A stretch of 64,000 nucleotides of DNA from Azolla caroliniana (GCA_043228905.1 JBHGNT010000009.1:15004001-15068000); one strand, 5' to 3'; numbered from the stretch's first letter, positions 43,394 through 55,004 are shown. Notes: generated by a model not told the origin, from the letters alone. Program-made: numbers and translations.

Positions 43394-44469
43394 ACGCGCT
43401 GAATATGCTCTTCAAATTCGGGATGGCAGACTGTAAGTCCGTCTTGACTCCTCTGGATAGAACCATCAAGCTTCGCCCCGAGTCCGGAAAGATATGCGAC
43501 TCGATGAGGTTCCGACAGATAGTCGGCAGCCTTATATACTTGACCATCACCCGACCAGATCTCAGCTACCCGGTCAGGGTGATTAGTCAGTTCATGGCGC
43601 GGCCTACCGAGGAGCACCTTCAATATGCGCAACGCGTACTGCGGTACGTAAGCGGCACTAAGGACCGGGGACTGCTATATCGGACCGGTACAACCTCGCA
43701 GTTGGTCGGCTACACTGATGCTGATTGGGCTGGCAACGCCGCCGATCGCCGATCCACGTCCGGATACACATTCTCTCTTGGGAGTGCCGCGATAGCGTGG
43801 AGTAGTAAGAAGTAGCCGATAGTTGTATTGTCGAGCACCGAAGCTGAGTATAGAGGAGCGGCTGTTGCGACATGCGAAGCCATATGGTTGAAGTGGCTAC
43901 TTAAGGACCTGCAAGAGGAGGTGTCCGATCTGACGACAATCTACTACGACAACCTCAGCAGCATCCAGCTCGCAAAGAACCCCGTTTTCCACGCACGGAC
44001 CAAGCACATTGAGGTGCACTACCATTTTATCCGTGAGCGTGTCCTTTCTGGTGAAGTCGAACTTCAGTATGTTTCGACAAATCGGCAAACTGCCGACATC
44101 TTCACCAAGCCCCTTGGTCTGGACAAGTTGCGGCAATTCTCAAGTGCGCTTTGGTTGCGTCACCTCGACGTGCCGAACTTGAGGGGGAGAGACATCCCGA
44201 ATGACCATGGAAGGAATCCGGAAAGGAGCGGAGAAGACCGCGACGCCGAGTCGGATGTCGAATTCGACTTCGGATCGGCTGAAGAAGCCGAGGGTGGATC
44301 CGCGGAAGAATCCCAAAGCGGACATAAGGGGAGCAGCCGAAAGGAAGAGCCGAAGTCAACCAAGCATGGGGGAGATGACGCAGTCAAGGGTGGGAAGACC
44401 AAAGACGAGTTGGAGACAGCCAACTCGGACGAGAGCGAAAATCGATCGGAGGTAGCCGAGTCAGTTTAG
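43394..44469 (+). pseudogene. Copia C RT end, RNase H and acidic C-terminal tail
   Basis: Resumes the copia C pol: LNMLFKFGMADCKSVLTPLDR, SLIYLTITRPDLSYPV, YTDADWAGNAADRRSTSGY (first RNase H Asp), a TAG at 43813, then LSSTEAEYRGAAVATCE (Glu), YYDNLSSIQLAKNPVFHARTKH (Asp) and TADIFTKPLGLDKLRQF. Unlike most copia Pols it continues about 110 residues past the TKPL region as an acidic, Ser/Glu/Lys-rich tail (DAESDVEFDFGSAEEAEGG). A related tail is in the eroded copy near 17.0 kb. The frame ends at 44469. Confidence 0.92.
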
Positions 44470-44712
44470 ATGTTTGATTCGGATGCACTGAATCAACCAA
44501 GGACCAATCAGAGAAGAAGGCAGCAGGAGAAGCACCAACACCGCGACAACAAGGGAGTTGTGAAGGGCCGTGGGAGCAGACAAGCCGACCGGAAGGGTCG
44601 AAGCGCGCAGAGTCGAACAGGCCGAGGAGCGTGAGTGAGGCGTGGAGCCAGGAGAAGCCGGAGCGTAGATCCGACGGAGCAGGCGGAACCTCAAGTTGAG
44701 CTTGAGGGGGAG

Positions 44713-45117
44713 TGTTGAGAGACAAGCTCAACATTTGTGCGTAATACGATGCGTAACCAATGCGTAGACTGGGTGCGTAAAATCGGTACGCATAACATGA
44801 TCGTAGCGGTGCGTAAACCGCGAGGCCGATTGAAAGATATTCCTCGTAAGGAATAGTTTTGGGAGTGAGTGTCGAGGCTCATTTATGAGCAGTAAAGTAC
44901 TGTCAGTACTTGTGTCAACCCGATTGTCAGGGCTTGTATAAAAGGTGCTCACTGAGCACGATGTATGTACAGATCGAGTATTGTTTTTGAATTAAGTTCT
45001 TGTGTTTACTCTCTCTCTCTCTCTCCCGTGCATACTGTGCAAACCTAAGCTTTCCATTAAACTTGCGTTTTCGGTTGTTCGGTTTTCCTATATTGCTTCC
45101 GCACACCATTCTTTTCA
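44713..45117 (+). repeat. 3' LTR of copia C
   Basis: TGTTGAGAGACAAGCTCAACA at the start (perfect 7-bp inverted repeat), preceded by CTCAAGTTGAGCTTGAGGGG. TATA box TATAAAAG near 44938. Confidence 0.9.
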
Positions 45118-45356
45118 ACAGGCAAGGGGCAACAGGCGACGTCAGCAGCAGACGTGAGCAGATGGCAACCGACGACAGCAGATGGCACAACAAAACAACA
45201 GACAGAGGCGGCGTCAATAGAACAACAGAACCGCACGATAGTACGTGGAGAGATGAGCAAGACAGTACAGAGAGAGAGAGACCAAAGCAGAATATCACAC
45301 AACACTACTTCACCACATTCAAATTATACAACTCTGATACTTCTAACAACCTTGCC

Positions 45357-45425
<69 letters not shown>

Positions 45426-48227
45426 TTTACAAATATAGCCATGCATGGGCTTCAACTGGCTTGCCTTTGGTCGGATCGACCGAGTTGGCTCGCCTTTGGT
45501 CGGATTGACCAACTTTGGCCATAGTGATCACTCAGTTGGTTCAGGTTGTAAGCTCCCTACCGGCCATCAAGCTCCCCGGTCCGAGCATGTACCCAAAGAC
45601 TTGTGCTCATTCTTCACCCATTGAGTGATGATGGCTTGTAGTTCCTACTACATATGTTGGGAAGTTGCTTTGGTTCTTTTTTGGGTAGTGGCAAACTTTG
45701 CTAGTTAGTGCTTAGACGACTTACATAAGTTAATCAATTGCATTGAAATGACCAACAACACGTTTTTAAAGCTTTCATTTTGGTTTATTAAGTCAGCGTT
45801 GCATATCAAACTTCCAATGGGGCAATGGTTGCACTTGTTGTTGATCTTCTATAGTTGACCCGGTCAATTATAGAAAATCAGCTTCTCTAGCTTACTTTAG
45901 AGTCTCGTGACTACCTCTACAACTTCTTTGAATCCTAGGTTCACCTTCAATGGGTTCAAGGGTGTGTGTTGTTGGAGCAATGTCATTCCCATAACCATAA
46001 TTGTTTCGTCAGTTGTGGGAGTGGTGTGATTAACAACCTGTTGAGCAACCAAAGTTGGAGTAGTACTCCATCATCCCTACATCTTATGTAGTTGTTCGAG
46101 GGGCCCTTCATCTATAAGCTCCTGCAATGAGTGGTTTGATGTCCTCTCCATCTTCATGTACTACAACCATCCATTGAGGTGTGACAATGGTTGAGGTTGC
46201 ACTCATGAAACTATCCTCTAGAAGCATGATTTGTAGGATGTTCATTGGTTCGCATGTGTGTGGTCATTAACTCGAGTGGGGCGACAATTCGTCAATGAGT
46301 GGGGCCACTTGACGATCATGTTAAGGGTCTTGTTGTTGTTTTAACTATGTTTTCGCTTGAAGCACACACCATGTTGTGGATAACTGCTAAATTGGTGCTA
46401 GTGCTCAACTCCCAAGGCCAAACATTCAAAACATTGGATTGAGGTGGACGAGCTCCATGACATACAATGTACTCTTGGAATTCACGAGTTTTGTCAAGAG
46501 TTGAAACCCATTCCACTTGAAGACGAGCCTCTTAATCCCGATGGTTTCTTCTTTTGCAATGGACATTGATTGGTTGGATGCTTGAGTTGGCCAGTGTGCA
46601 CCAAAGAGAAGAATTCCCATTTTGATATCCACGCTAGTTGAACCATACTAGTTTAGTCATCCACATAGCACACATTAAACAAGCACTCTTGACTATGATC
46701 ATAGAGTGGAGGTAGAGGATCAATGTGAAATTTGGCGCATAAATACTGCATCAAAAATCAAACAAAGTTTAAATAGGAATGTGATTGTTTCTTCCACTTA
46801 CGCACGCTTGTATACAACAATTGTGCCAATCTAACTCATGTGGATTTTTCGCCCATTAGATGATCTTTTGGTTTATCCGTCCCACATTATGAATCATTGC
46901 CATCTCTTTGACTTGGGTAATGGGGCAATAGGTATTGTGTAGGTAATGAGGGATCTCTAGAAGTTGCCACACATTATTGCCTCTACTTGGTGGGTGCTTG
47001 ATGTCTCACATTCTTCTCATTCTTGTGTGCATGTTCATTATTTTATTGCTAACCTACTTCATGGTATACAAAGATCAATGTTGATAGTTAGGATGACAAG
47101 CTCTATTATTTCCTAACTTCACTAGTCCACATGCCATTGTGATTCACACTCTCCTAGATCCATTTTCCTCATGCTTGTCATATGAGCCCACATACCCACA
47201 TCAAGCATTGTTTTATGTTTTAGTTCACACATGTATGCTAAGTTGTTTGCCATGCTTCCTTATATGGTGGGATTACCAAAATGTTTTGTCCTTGGGGTTT
47301 GAACTCACTAGAAAAGGTTATCGATTGAAGGTGGTGGTTGGTCAAGGACTTTCATAGCTAATCACATAGCATGATATCTACACAAGGTCTATCTTCTCTA
47401 CACAGTGCACTAGGATGAAGCTACGTAGAGTGGGATGCCTACATGAGTGTTCTCACACATGGTAGGTCATATATCACTAAACTCCTGGCTTTTTCATTAT
47501 ACAATTATGCAATAGGAACTACTTCAATTGTTACAATGTGTGTTTTCTCTCCTATCATACTTTAGGCTTCACACCTAATTCACTCTCAATCATCACTTCT
47601 AATTCACTATGCCTACACCCTCCTCTTTCCTTCTTTCCTTCTCTTTCTTGATCTTGCCTTGTTGGTCCTCTTTATTCTCTCACGCAAGCCTCCCACGAAT
47701 GTAATGTGAATGAGTGCTCAATGTTATTGCTTTCTATCAATTGACATGTTTTGTACACTAACTCCTTTGAATTCTCTAGGTAAAGATGTTGATAAATGGT
47801 TATCCTAAAGTCCAATTGACCTCAAGACTGCATGCATCCACTGAAAGTCATGCAGTCATGTAGTAAAATGGTTTAATTTCAAGATCAAAGCGCAACCCAA
47901 AGCTACTAGAAAAAAAGGGTGTTTAAAGCAGTGGTAAATATGCAAAAATAAAGAATCATATGTTACAAACGGAGAGTATTCTCATTTTCTCACATCTCAT
48001 GAGATATATATACACTTGCTGTAGAGTCAAATAAAGATCCAAATGCACATGATACACAGTTTCTATAATTCCAACAGGTCATAACCTACAGTTTCCCAAT
48101 TGACAGCATATTTTACCCTAATTGTATCCATTCATCACTTCAACCCAAATATCCAGTCTAAATGGTCAAAGATTTCATTGCCTTATGCTAGTGATGAGTT
48201 CCACACAGAGCATCTAAGGAGTTTGCG
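45118..48227. other. Intergenic sequence without recognisable gene
   Basis: 3.1 kb with only short frames lacking motifs. A compound microsatellite is at 45357-45426. I see no LTR, RT or transposase motif. It includes the region downstream of the PPR gene stop (48228). Confidence 0.55.
45357..45426. repeat. Compound microsatellite (CT)n(AT)n(GTAT)n
   Basis: CTCTCT run, then TATATA, then seven GTAT/ATGT units. Confidence 0.95.
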
Positions 48228-50899
48228 TCACAAATATTGATCATCACAAATACATCTACCATGCTCAAAAATGTGAACACGGTTTCCATCACTCACTTGA
48301 ATCCAGCGCTTCTCTATTGTTGATATAAGTGACATGGAAGAATGACAATCATCACATATTCGGATATTCTTTGTAATACGAATCGGCACACCTTTGGGTG
48401 TATTAACCAGGGCACAAGCAATAGCAAGCTTCTCACTACAGCCACACAAAACATCTTCATTTCCTTTGTTCTCTGAAAGGGGTTGTGATACCCAGTGCAA
48501 ACTCGGTGAATACCCAGCCTGTAATAGTTTTCGATGGATTTCTTCTAGTTTCTTGTATATGTGCATACTCTGTGGATGGTTGTGATCAGCCACGAGAAAT
48601 GAATGCACCTTCTGAGTATTAGCATCAGTCCACCAACAACGTCCAGGTCTTTTCCATGCTCCATTTTTCAATCTCAAAGCTTCAATTCTGCCCGCCTCTT
48701 GTTGCATTCCTGCAGCAATATATATATTTTCCATGCAAATATATGCAACGCTACATTGCAAATCCAACTCCAGAGATTGTTCAAATGCCCATCTCCCGAT
48801 ATTCACATTCCTCCATTTGTGGCAAGCACCCAATATACCCAAGAATAATGGTAGGCAATCTGAAAATGGCACCTTCTCAAGTAGGGCTTTTGCCTTGTCA
48901 AAGTGTCCGGCACGGCCAAATATATCGATCATACATGCATAATGTCCTAGTGTAGGAGTAAGGTGATAACCCGCACACATTTCATCAAACAACTTCTCTG
49001 CAGCTTCCACTTCTCCTGCGTGGCTACATGCCGTTAGCAGGACAATGAACGTAACAGAATTTGGCACAATAGCTTCTCTCCTCATTTCTGTGTATAAATT
49101 TTTTACCACATTAGCCTGACCCACTTGGGCATATCCAGAAATCAAGGCAGTCCATGACACAACATTCCGTATCGGAAGCAGCTTGAACACTTCCAATGCT
49201 TTCTCCAAATCCCCACATTTGGAATACATGTCCACTATGGCAGTGCCAAGCACAACATCTTTATGCAATAGCCCTTGTCTTCTGGACTCGGCATCTATAT
49301 CTTCCCCAATCTCCAAAGATCCAACAATGCCACAAGCTTTCAGGACACAAATGTAAGTGACTGCATTTGGACAAACCCCAACATCTTCCATCTTTCTCAG
49401 GCATTCTAATGCTTGATCAGCAAGCCCATTTTGGACATATGCACTAATTAAGGCATTCCAAGATACAACATCCCACTTTGGAATCTCTTCAAATACTTCT
49501 TGTGCTTTTTCTAATGCACCACACTTGGAATACATGTCCACCAATGCAGTGCCTAGCACCACATTTTTTCGCAACAATCCCCGCTTTCTGATCTCAGCAT
49601 CAATATCTTTACCAATTTCTAACAATCCTAGAATACTGCAAGTTTTCAAAATGCACACAAAAGTTATCACATCTGGGTAGACACCCACATCTTGCATCCG
49701 TCTGAACAATTTCAAAGCTTCATGACCAAACCCATGTTGAGCATATCCATCAATCAAGACATTCCATGAAACAACATCCTGTTTCGGAAGAATATGCTCA
49801 AATACTTCTCTAGCTTTATCAAGTGCACCACACTTGGCATACATGGCCACTAACGAATTTCCCAGCACAATATTTTTCAGACATAGCCCTTGTTTTCTAA
49901 CCTCCACATCGATTTCCTCCCCAATCTCTAACGATCTAGTCATACCACAAGCTTTCAAGATGGAGATATAAGTGATGGCATTTGGATAGACTCCAGTGTC
50001 TTGCATTTGCCTAAAGCATTTTAAGGCTTCCTCTCCATGCCCATGTTGAGTGTACCCACTGATTAAAGAAGTCCATGATACTACATTCCGAGCTGGAAGA
50101 TGTTCGAATGCATCTCGTGCTTTCTCGAATGCACCACATTTCGAATACATATCCACCAGTGCAGTGCCAAGCACGACATCTCTCTGCAATAAACCTTGCT
50201 TTCTTATCGTGGAATCAATATCTTCCCCAACATGCAAAAACCCAACCATGCCGCAAGCTTTCAGAATGCATGTAAAAGTAATGGGGTTGGGCTGGATTTC
50301 CTCGTCTTGCATTTGTTCAAAGCATTTTATGGCTTCATGGGCGAGGCCATGCTGAACATAGCCACTGATAAGGGCATTCCAAGAGACCACATCTCGAGAC
50401 TGGATCTGATCAAACACTTCTCGTGCATTACTTAGTTCGTTACATCTGGCATATGTGGTAAGCAGTGCAGTTGCAACGTGAACATCTTTAGGAATCCACT
50501 CTTTCTTTACAATATCATCATGTATACGTCTAGCTTTCCATAAGTCCTTCTCTTTTCCACACTCCTTTATGAGGTTCAGAAGAGTGGTTCGATCAAGATC
50601 ATAGTCATTGGCAACAACAACACACGAATTCATACTTCTCCGTTTGTTTTTTATGTAAGGTGGGCTGTTCCATCCCTCGACCCATACGGCTTGCCCTGTT
50701 TGTTTGTGTCTGAAATCAGAGGAACTTGGGCCTCTCTATGGAAGTATGAAGAAAAGACGCAAGCATGAGAGCACATAACAAAGAGAGATTAATTGCAGAG
50801 AATCGGCAATGCTTTCTTTTTTACCTTAACGAATCGATTATCGCCAAACTTGGGTGGGTCTATGAAGAACTCGTTCCACAAGAGCTCTGCCTCAAACAT
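48228..50899 (-). CDS. PPR-DYW organellar RNA-editing protein with N-terminal PDF-like motif
   Basis: The main exon holds an 801-aa frame (ATG 50633 to stop at 48228) and stays open upstream to 50735. It encodes a PLS-class PPR protein: about five P-L-S triplets of ~101 residues (e.g. VVSWNALISGYVQHG, VVLGTALVDMYSKCGALEKA), E1/E2 motifs (ACHKWRNVNIG...) and a DYW domain (PGRCWW, then KLAIACALVNTPKG and CDDCHSS). Such proteins bind organellar RNA and most DYW members edit C to U. The usual HSE is CSE (Cys 732 of the 801-aa frame) and the end is CICDDQYL rather than DYW. A predicted first exon (50899-50825) and an 89-bp intron (50824-50736, GTAAAA...CATAG, phase 0) would add 59 residues reading LWNEFFIDPPKFGDNR then SSDFRHKQTGQAVW, like the OSB PDF motif. 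Total about 860 aa. Exon 1 is inferred. Confidence 0.85.
50736..50824 (-). other. Predicted intron of the PPR gene
   Basis: 89 bp. Donor AAG/GTAAAA at 50824, pyrimidine-rich tract CTTTTCTTCATACTTCC, acceptor CATAG/AGA at 50736. Splicing keeps phase 0 and joins two halves of one recognisable motif. Without splicing, the TAG of the acceptor is an in-frame stop. Confidence 0.7.
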
Positions 50900-51004
50900 T
50901 GCGAGAGAGATACAGCTACAAGTACATAGTAGAGTGATAATGGATGGCTCTTGGAAGGCATGGTATAATGCATGGGTGGGCATTTCTCCCACAAATGCAT
51001 ACCC

Positions 51005-51015
51005 TATATATATAT
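51005..51015 (-). promoter_or_regulatory. Possible TATA box of the PPR gene
   Basis: TATATATATAT about 106 bases upstream of the predicted start at 50899 on the minus strand. A transcription start near 50975 would leave a leader of about 75 bases. Confidence 0.45.
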
Positions 51016-51154
51016 TAACCGCTACCAAAACATAAATAGCCTTGATGAAGGAATGGCGGCCACAGACAATGTAGGTTGTGTATCTGAGGGCGCGATACAC
51101 CACTATCCAATTTGGATAAAAAAGAAACTCGCGAATGCATAAGTTGGCAATAGT

Positions 51155-51297
51155 TGCCCAACCACATCTGGTTGCCCAACTATGTCCGGTTAGTAGCCCG
51201 ACTCTCACTAGCTTGGTCCCCCAACCACATCTGGTTGCCCAACTATGTCCGATCAGTCACCCAACTCTCACCAGCTTGGTCGCCCAACCAAATTTAT
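51155..51297. repeat. About two copies of a ~62-bp tandem repeat
   Basis: CCAACCACATCTGGTTGCCC begins near 51158 and recurs near 51220. GTTGCCCAACTATGTCCG follows in both copies. Confidence 0.8.
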
Positions 51298-51316
51298 CAT
51301 TTCCACCGAAATCATC

Positions 51317-51800
51317 TGTTAATAATTAGGTAATTTAGTAAGGGTTAATTAGTATCTAATTATGTGAATGGTTAATCACGTATGTGATTAAGTAGCGGAA
51401 TATTATGTGATGTGTGTGGGTGTATGTGAGAGGTGAAGAGAGAGAGAGAGAGAGGAAGTTACACTTATGAAGAATACGATAAATGGGGGATGATTAACAA
51501 GAGTGTAGCTAAAGACCTTTCTCTATATTAACAAGCATCAAAGAACAAAGATAACCACAATGAGGTATATATACATCTCATGTGCAAGGGTACACATGTG
51601 TGAGGAGAATATAGGTACAAGGATGTAAGTCCTATATTCAATGAACTTGGTAGTGGAAAAGCTAGAATGTATTCCCACTTAAGTACAAAATCCTATTTAA
51701 GGCTTTAAGTTCAACACTTCTAACTAGATTCTAATTATGTAACTACTAAGTTACATGGTTGACTAAATAACTAAACCTAGTTGAGCTTGATATCTCAACA
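51317..51800 (-). repeat. 3' LTR of copia D
   Basis: 484 bp, in element orientation TGTTGAGATATCAAGCTC...AATTATTAACA. TATA-like TATATATACC near 51570. A (GA)n run is at 51434-51455. The start resembles copia C LTRs. Confidence 0.8.
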
Positions 51801-52694
51801 CGCCCCCTCAAGCTCAAGTGTGATGCATCCGAAGTTTGGTTTGACTTTCGGCATTGTCGGCTTCCATCCGGCTTTCGGCTTCCTTCGACCTTTTCGGGGC
51901 AGTTTCAGTTCCTCCCTCTCAAGCCTATGACGAAGGCTTGTAGTGTGAAATGGTCGATGGCCAAGTGCTCGCTTCTCTTCATCCATGGCTTTGGGCTCTT
52001 GTTCGATTGTGACCTTCATCGTGAAGGCATAATGATGGGCCATATACTTGTTGTCGCTGAACCGAGTGACCGGGTTCTTCTCTCGGGATGAGCGTCAGAG
52101 TTTTTCATTTATCGACGTGAGCGCCTTCTTTACTCCAAGTGTCCACATAATGGGTACACCACACTCACTATCTAGTGAGCAAGCCAACACATCCGAATCA
52201 CATTCACCGAGGTGGGTGACTTCATACTCGGGCATCTTACCTTTGCCTTTGTCCAATCCTGCCCATGGTCAAGACGTGCTTGGAATGCTTGAAGGCTCCG
52301 GTGGTCCACTTGACTTGGTATAGCTTGGACTGTCCTTTGGTAAAGGACTTGGCAAAATAACATCATCCAAGTTGACTCCAACTCTTCCTCAATTGGGCAA
52401 GATGGAATTGAATTGGGTTCATACCATGATGCCGATTCATCGAAAACTACGTCCCGATTCACCCGAACCACTCAGGTCAAAGGGTTGAAGCACTTATATC
52501 CCTTTTTCTCATATGAGTATCACACGAGGATACATTTCTCCAACTTCGTGTCGATCTTTTGTTGTTTTTCGTTCGGAATGCGTACATCCACAATGTTTGA
52601 GGTGCGAAAGGATCGACTTCCTTCCAAAATAGATCTCGTATGGAGTTAGCTGATGCACTCCATTAGTTGTGCACCGATTCATGAGATAGACGAT
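51801..52694 (-). pseudogene. Copia D integrase end and linker, degraded
   Basis: Minus-strand remnants: around 52690-52500 an integrase-end sequence (region of RCTTNGVHQLTPYEIYFGR in shifted frames), then VNRDVVFDESASWYEP (52471 on), as in copia C at 38.8 kb, and MAHHYAFTMKVTIEQEP (52043), matching MAHHYAYMTRVAEVHEP of copia C. RT and RNase H are deleted between this point and the LTR. Confidence 0.75.
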
Positions 52695-53079
52695 TGTTGA
52701 GAAGCAAGCTCAACATGGGCCGGATCGGCTGAATGAGCCAAGAGCCAGATCGGATGAAGACCAATTTACTAACCGTTAGAGGCCTACGCTCCTAGTTTTG
52801 TAGGTAGTTAGATTTTTGGGAGTTAGTGTCAGTAGCTCACTTATGAGCATTGAAGTACTTGTCAATACTTCTGTCAGTCTTTTTAAGGACTTGTATAAAA
52901 GTGCTCTCTTAGCACATTTGTATCTACAAAGTATATTATTGTTTTTGAATTGAGTTAATCTTCTTTATTCTCTGTCTCTACCGCATACTATGTACCTCCC
53001 TTTTTTCTCTGTGTTTTCTCTGTTGCTATCCAGCTGAGGCGGTTGTGTTCTGTTTAGCTTCAACACATAAATCTTTTCA
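52695..53079 (+). repeat. 5' LTR of the second copia C
   Basis: 385 bp. TGTTGAGAAGCAAGCTCAACA start, TATA box TATAAAAG near 52895, ends AATCTTTTCA. Confidence 0.88.
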
Positions 53080-53174
53080 TGGTATTAGAGCATGAGGGTT
53101 GAGAATCCATTGTTGCCGACAAGCATTCAACACAGACAAACCCTAATCCCCAGTCAAGAATAGACAAGAAGAAA

Positions 53175-54151
53175 ATGGACAGAGGAATGGGTGGTGCTCT
53201 TTGAACAGAGAAATTGGATAGAAGCAACTATGCGTCTTTGGAGTACAAGATGCACTAGTACCTACTCGGGCATGGCTACTAGAGTTACATCCATGGAGAA
53301 AACGAAGTAGTGCCAAAACCGGCAAACAAGGATTTCCCGGCGTGGGAGAAGGTGGCAAATAGAGTCTTGTACTACCTTGCGTCTTGTGTGGACGATTGGA
53401 TATTGGGCTACATTTGGGATGCGAAGATGCCAAAGGAGGCCTGCGAAAAATTGAAGAAGATTTTCGCCGCGAGTACCACGGCCCATTGCAGCTCTGTCAA
53501 GAGCTCAACAATATCCGATAAAGGGATATGATGACGACTGACTGCACCACGAAGATCAACGAAATCTGTGATGCCTTGGGGTCCATCAATGTTACGATGG
53601 ACGAGGGCGAAATGGTGCAGATTTGCCTTGGTTGTCTAGCTCAGAGGTATGTGTTGATCCGAACAGTTATTTGCACAAGGGATAAACCACCGTCATTTTT
53701 CGACCTGCAATCAATGCTTATTGGTCAAAGAAAACCACGCGGGTGTGTCATGGAGCACGCAATATGACAGCCGGATGATATACATTGAGGCGGATAGGTC
53801 CCATGGTCGTGGAGAACGTGGTGGGACAAGAGCAGAATCATAGGCATAATCGACATGCCGACAATAGTTTTGGACCCTCCATGAGAAAGGGAGGTCAAGG
53901 TGGTGCCGAAAACTGGCAATGAAAGGCCACGACAGAATGTTGGTATTGTTGTCTGAAAGGCCACAGAGAAAGAAAGTGTTGGAAGAAGAAGGCCGATTCG
54001 TACAAATCTGGATCAGGCTGAGCCAAATAGGGGAAATCGGCAACGATCACACTTCATTGAAGGCTCAAACCAAGCCAGAACGTGCCCAACCTTTGTGATG
54101 AAGCACAAGGCCAACCCGATGAAGACGGTGTCGCGGAAATCCGTGAGTACG
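53175..54151 (+). pseudogene. Copia C Gag, several stops
   Basis: ATG 53175 (MDRGMG), a stop, EKLDRSNYAS, a stop, YLLGHGY, then FPAWEKVANRVLYYLASCVDD and MPKEACEKLKKIFAAS (53310 on), then KINEICDALGSINVTMDEGEM. The zinc knuckle CWYCCLKGHRERKC (about 53938-53979) keeps all four ligands. It ends at 54151 in the Gag-protease linker (KHKANPMKTVSRKS) where the Ty3 LTR begins. Confidence 0.85.
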
Positions 54152-55004
54152 TGTAAGATCTAGGGCAAGACCACCGAGGTCTTGGACCAGGGATCCGATA
54201 AGAGGGAATGAGAAAGGGAGAAGGAAGGATGTACGGGTCAGGTTCCAAACAACTTTGCTGGATCGTCTCTAGACATGTATCTGATCCAGATCAGGTCCCG
54301 GAGGCCGAATGGCGAGCGCACAGTCTTAGTGGGGAATACTGTATTGGACCGGTTTCTAGTAGCAATCGATGGGCTCTCGGGCTCACACACCCGGATGTGC
54401 ACATGTGATCAGAAATAGAACAGAGACGACTCAAGGATGTCGGACACGAAGAGAGGCACAACGAATACTAACGATTAGTAGAGAAAAGAAAACAGGGAAA
54501 GAATACAACCGGACTCGGCCGATAGACGAGCTTTAGACTCTCTACACTCACACTCACATAGAAATTGATAGCGGTGGGCCTCTGGTCGAGAGCATGTGGG
54601 CTTCGTACATGAGCAGAGGACTCCACAGCACCAGATGGGTGCACAAATATGACAATTTGAATGCTAAGCTCTCAAATCAACAACACTTCGACCTCCAAAA
54701 TCGTGGATCCCCAATACAGTCTCAAACTTCCCCTTTTATAGCACAAGGGGAGGTCGTTACATCATTTTCAGTGGCATCCTTTCTTACAGAGATTTCCCTC
54801 GATTTCCGTACATCAAATCCTAGAATTCCTCTCTATACGTGTGGGACTTAAACTGCCCATTAACTAGTCTGCCTAGTACTTTAAATATTCTACACATATT
54901 TACATTTCTTGTACTCTGGTCTTTGCTTTGTGCATACTTGCACACACCCTCGTTCACATGTGTTTGACTCCCTTTTCCTCCTATGGCTGGAATCCTCCAC
55001 GACA
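54152..55004 (-). repeat. 3' LTR of the minus-strand Ty3 element
   Basis: 853 bp. In element orientation it starts TGTCGTGGAGGATTCC (55004) and ends TAGATCTTACA (54152). ACCACCGAGGTCTTGGACCA near the end is shared with the gag-only LTR (ACCACCGAGGTTTTGGACTA). Confidence 0.8.

Larger units (their letters stand above)
36092..45117 (+). mobile_element. Copia family C, full-length, defective, with nested gag-only element
   Basis: LTRs 36092-36498 and 44713-45117, Met-type primer site at 36499, gag 36581-37462, protease and integrase to about 38900, RT to 40076, then a 3.3-kb insertion, and RNase H from 43394. The purine tract GAGGGGGAG precedes the 3' LTR. No matching target duplication was found; the first bases of the 5' LTR (TGGTGAG) depart from the family TGTTGAG. 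In-frame stops, a frameshift near 38465 and a changed RT active site make it defective. Confidence 0.92.
51317..52694 (-). mobile_element. Copia family D, minus strand, 3' end
   Basis: 3' LTR (51800-51317 in element orientation) preceded by purine tract GAGCTTGAGGGGGCG, and decayed pol at 51801-52694. At 52694 it is cut by the LTR of a copia C element; its upstream part would lie beyond the chain of later insertions, probably outside the window. Confidence 0.8.
52695..54151 (+). mobile_element. Copia family C, 5' part (second copy)
   Basis: 5' LTR 52695-53079, primer site 53080 (TGGTATTAGAGC, one change from the Met type) and a broken gag to 54151, where the LTR of a minus-strand Ty3 element interrupts it at the gag-protease boundary. 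The remaining copia would lie to the right of the window. Five bases ACGAT precede the LTR. Confidence 0.88.

Noticed and set aside
45118-48227. Minus-strand frames at 46316-46632 as a host gene
   Set aside because: Short, in conflicting frames, no recognisable domain and no splice structure that I could support.
50789-51208. A separate 139-aa minus-strand gene upstream of the PPR gene
   Set aside because: Only its last ~25 codons before the GTAAAA donor make sense as protein; the upstream part includes the TATA run and a tandem repeat. Better read as the first exon of the PPR gene plus promoter.
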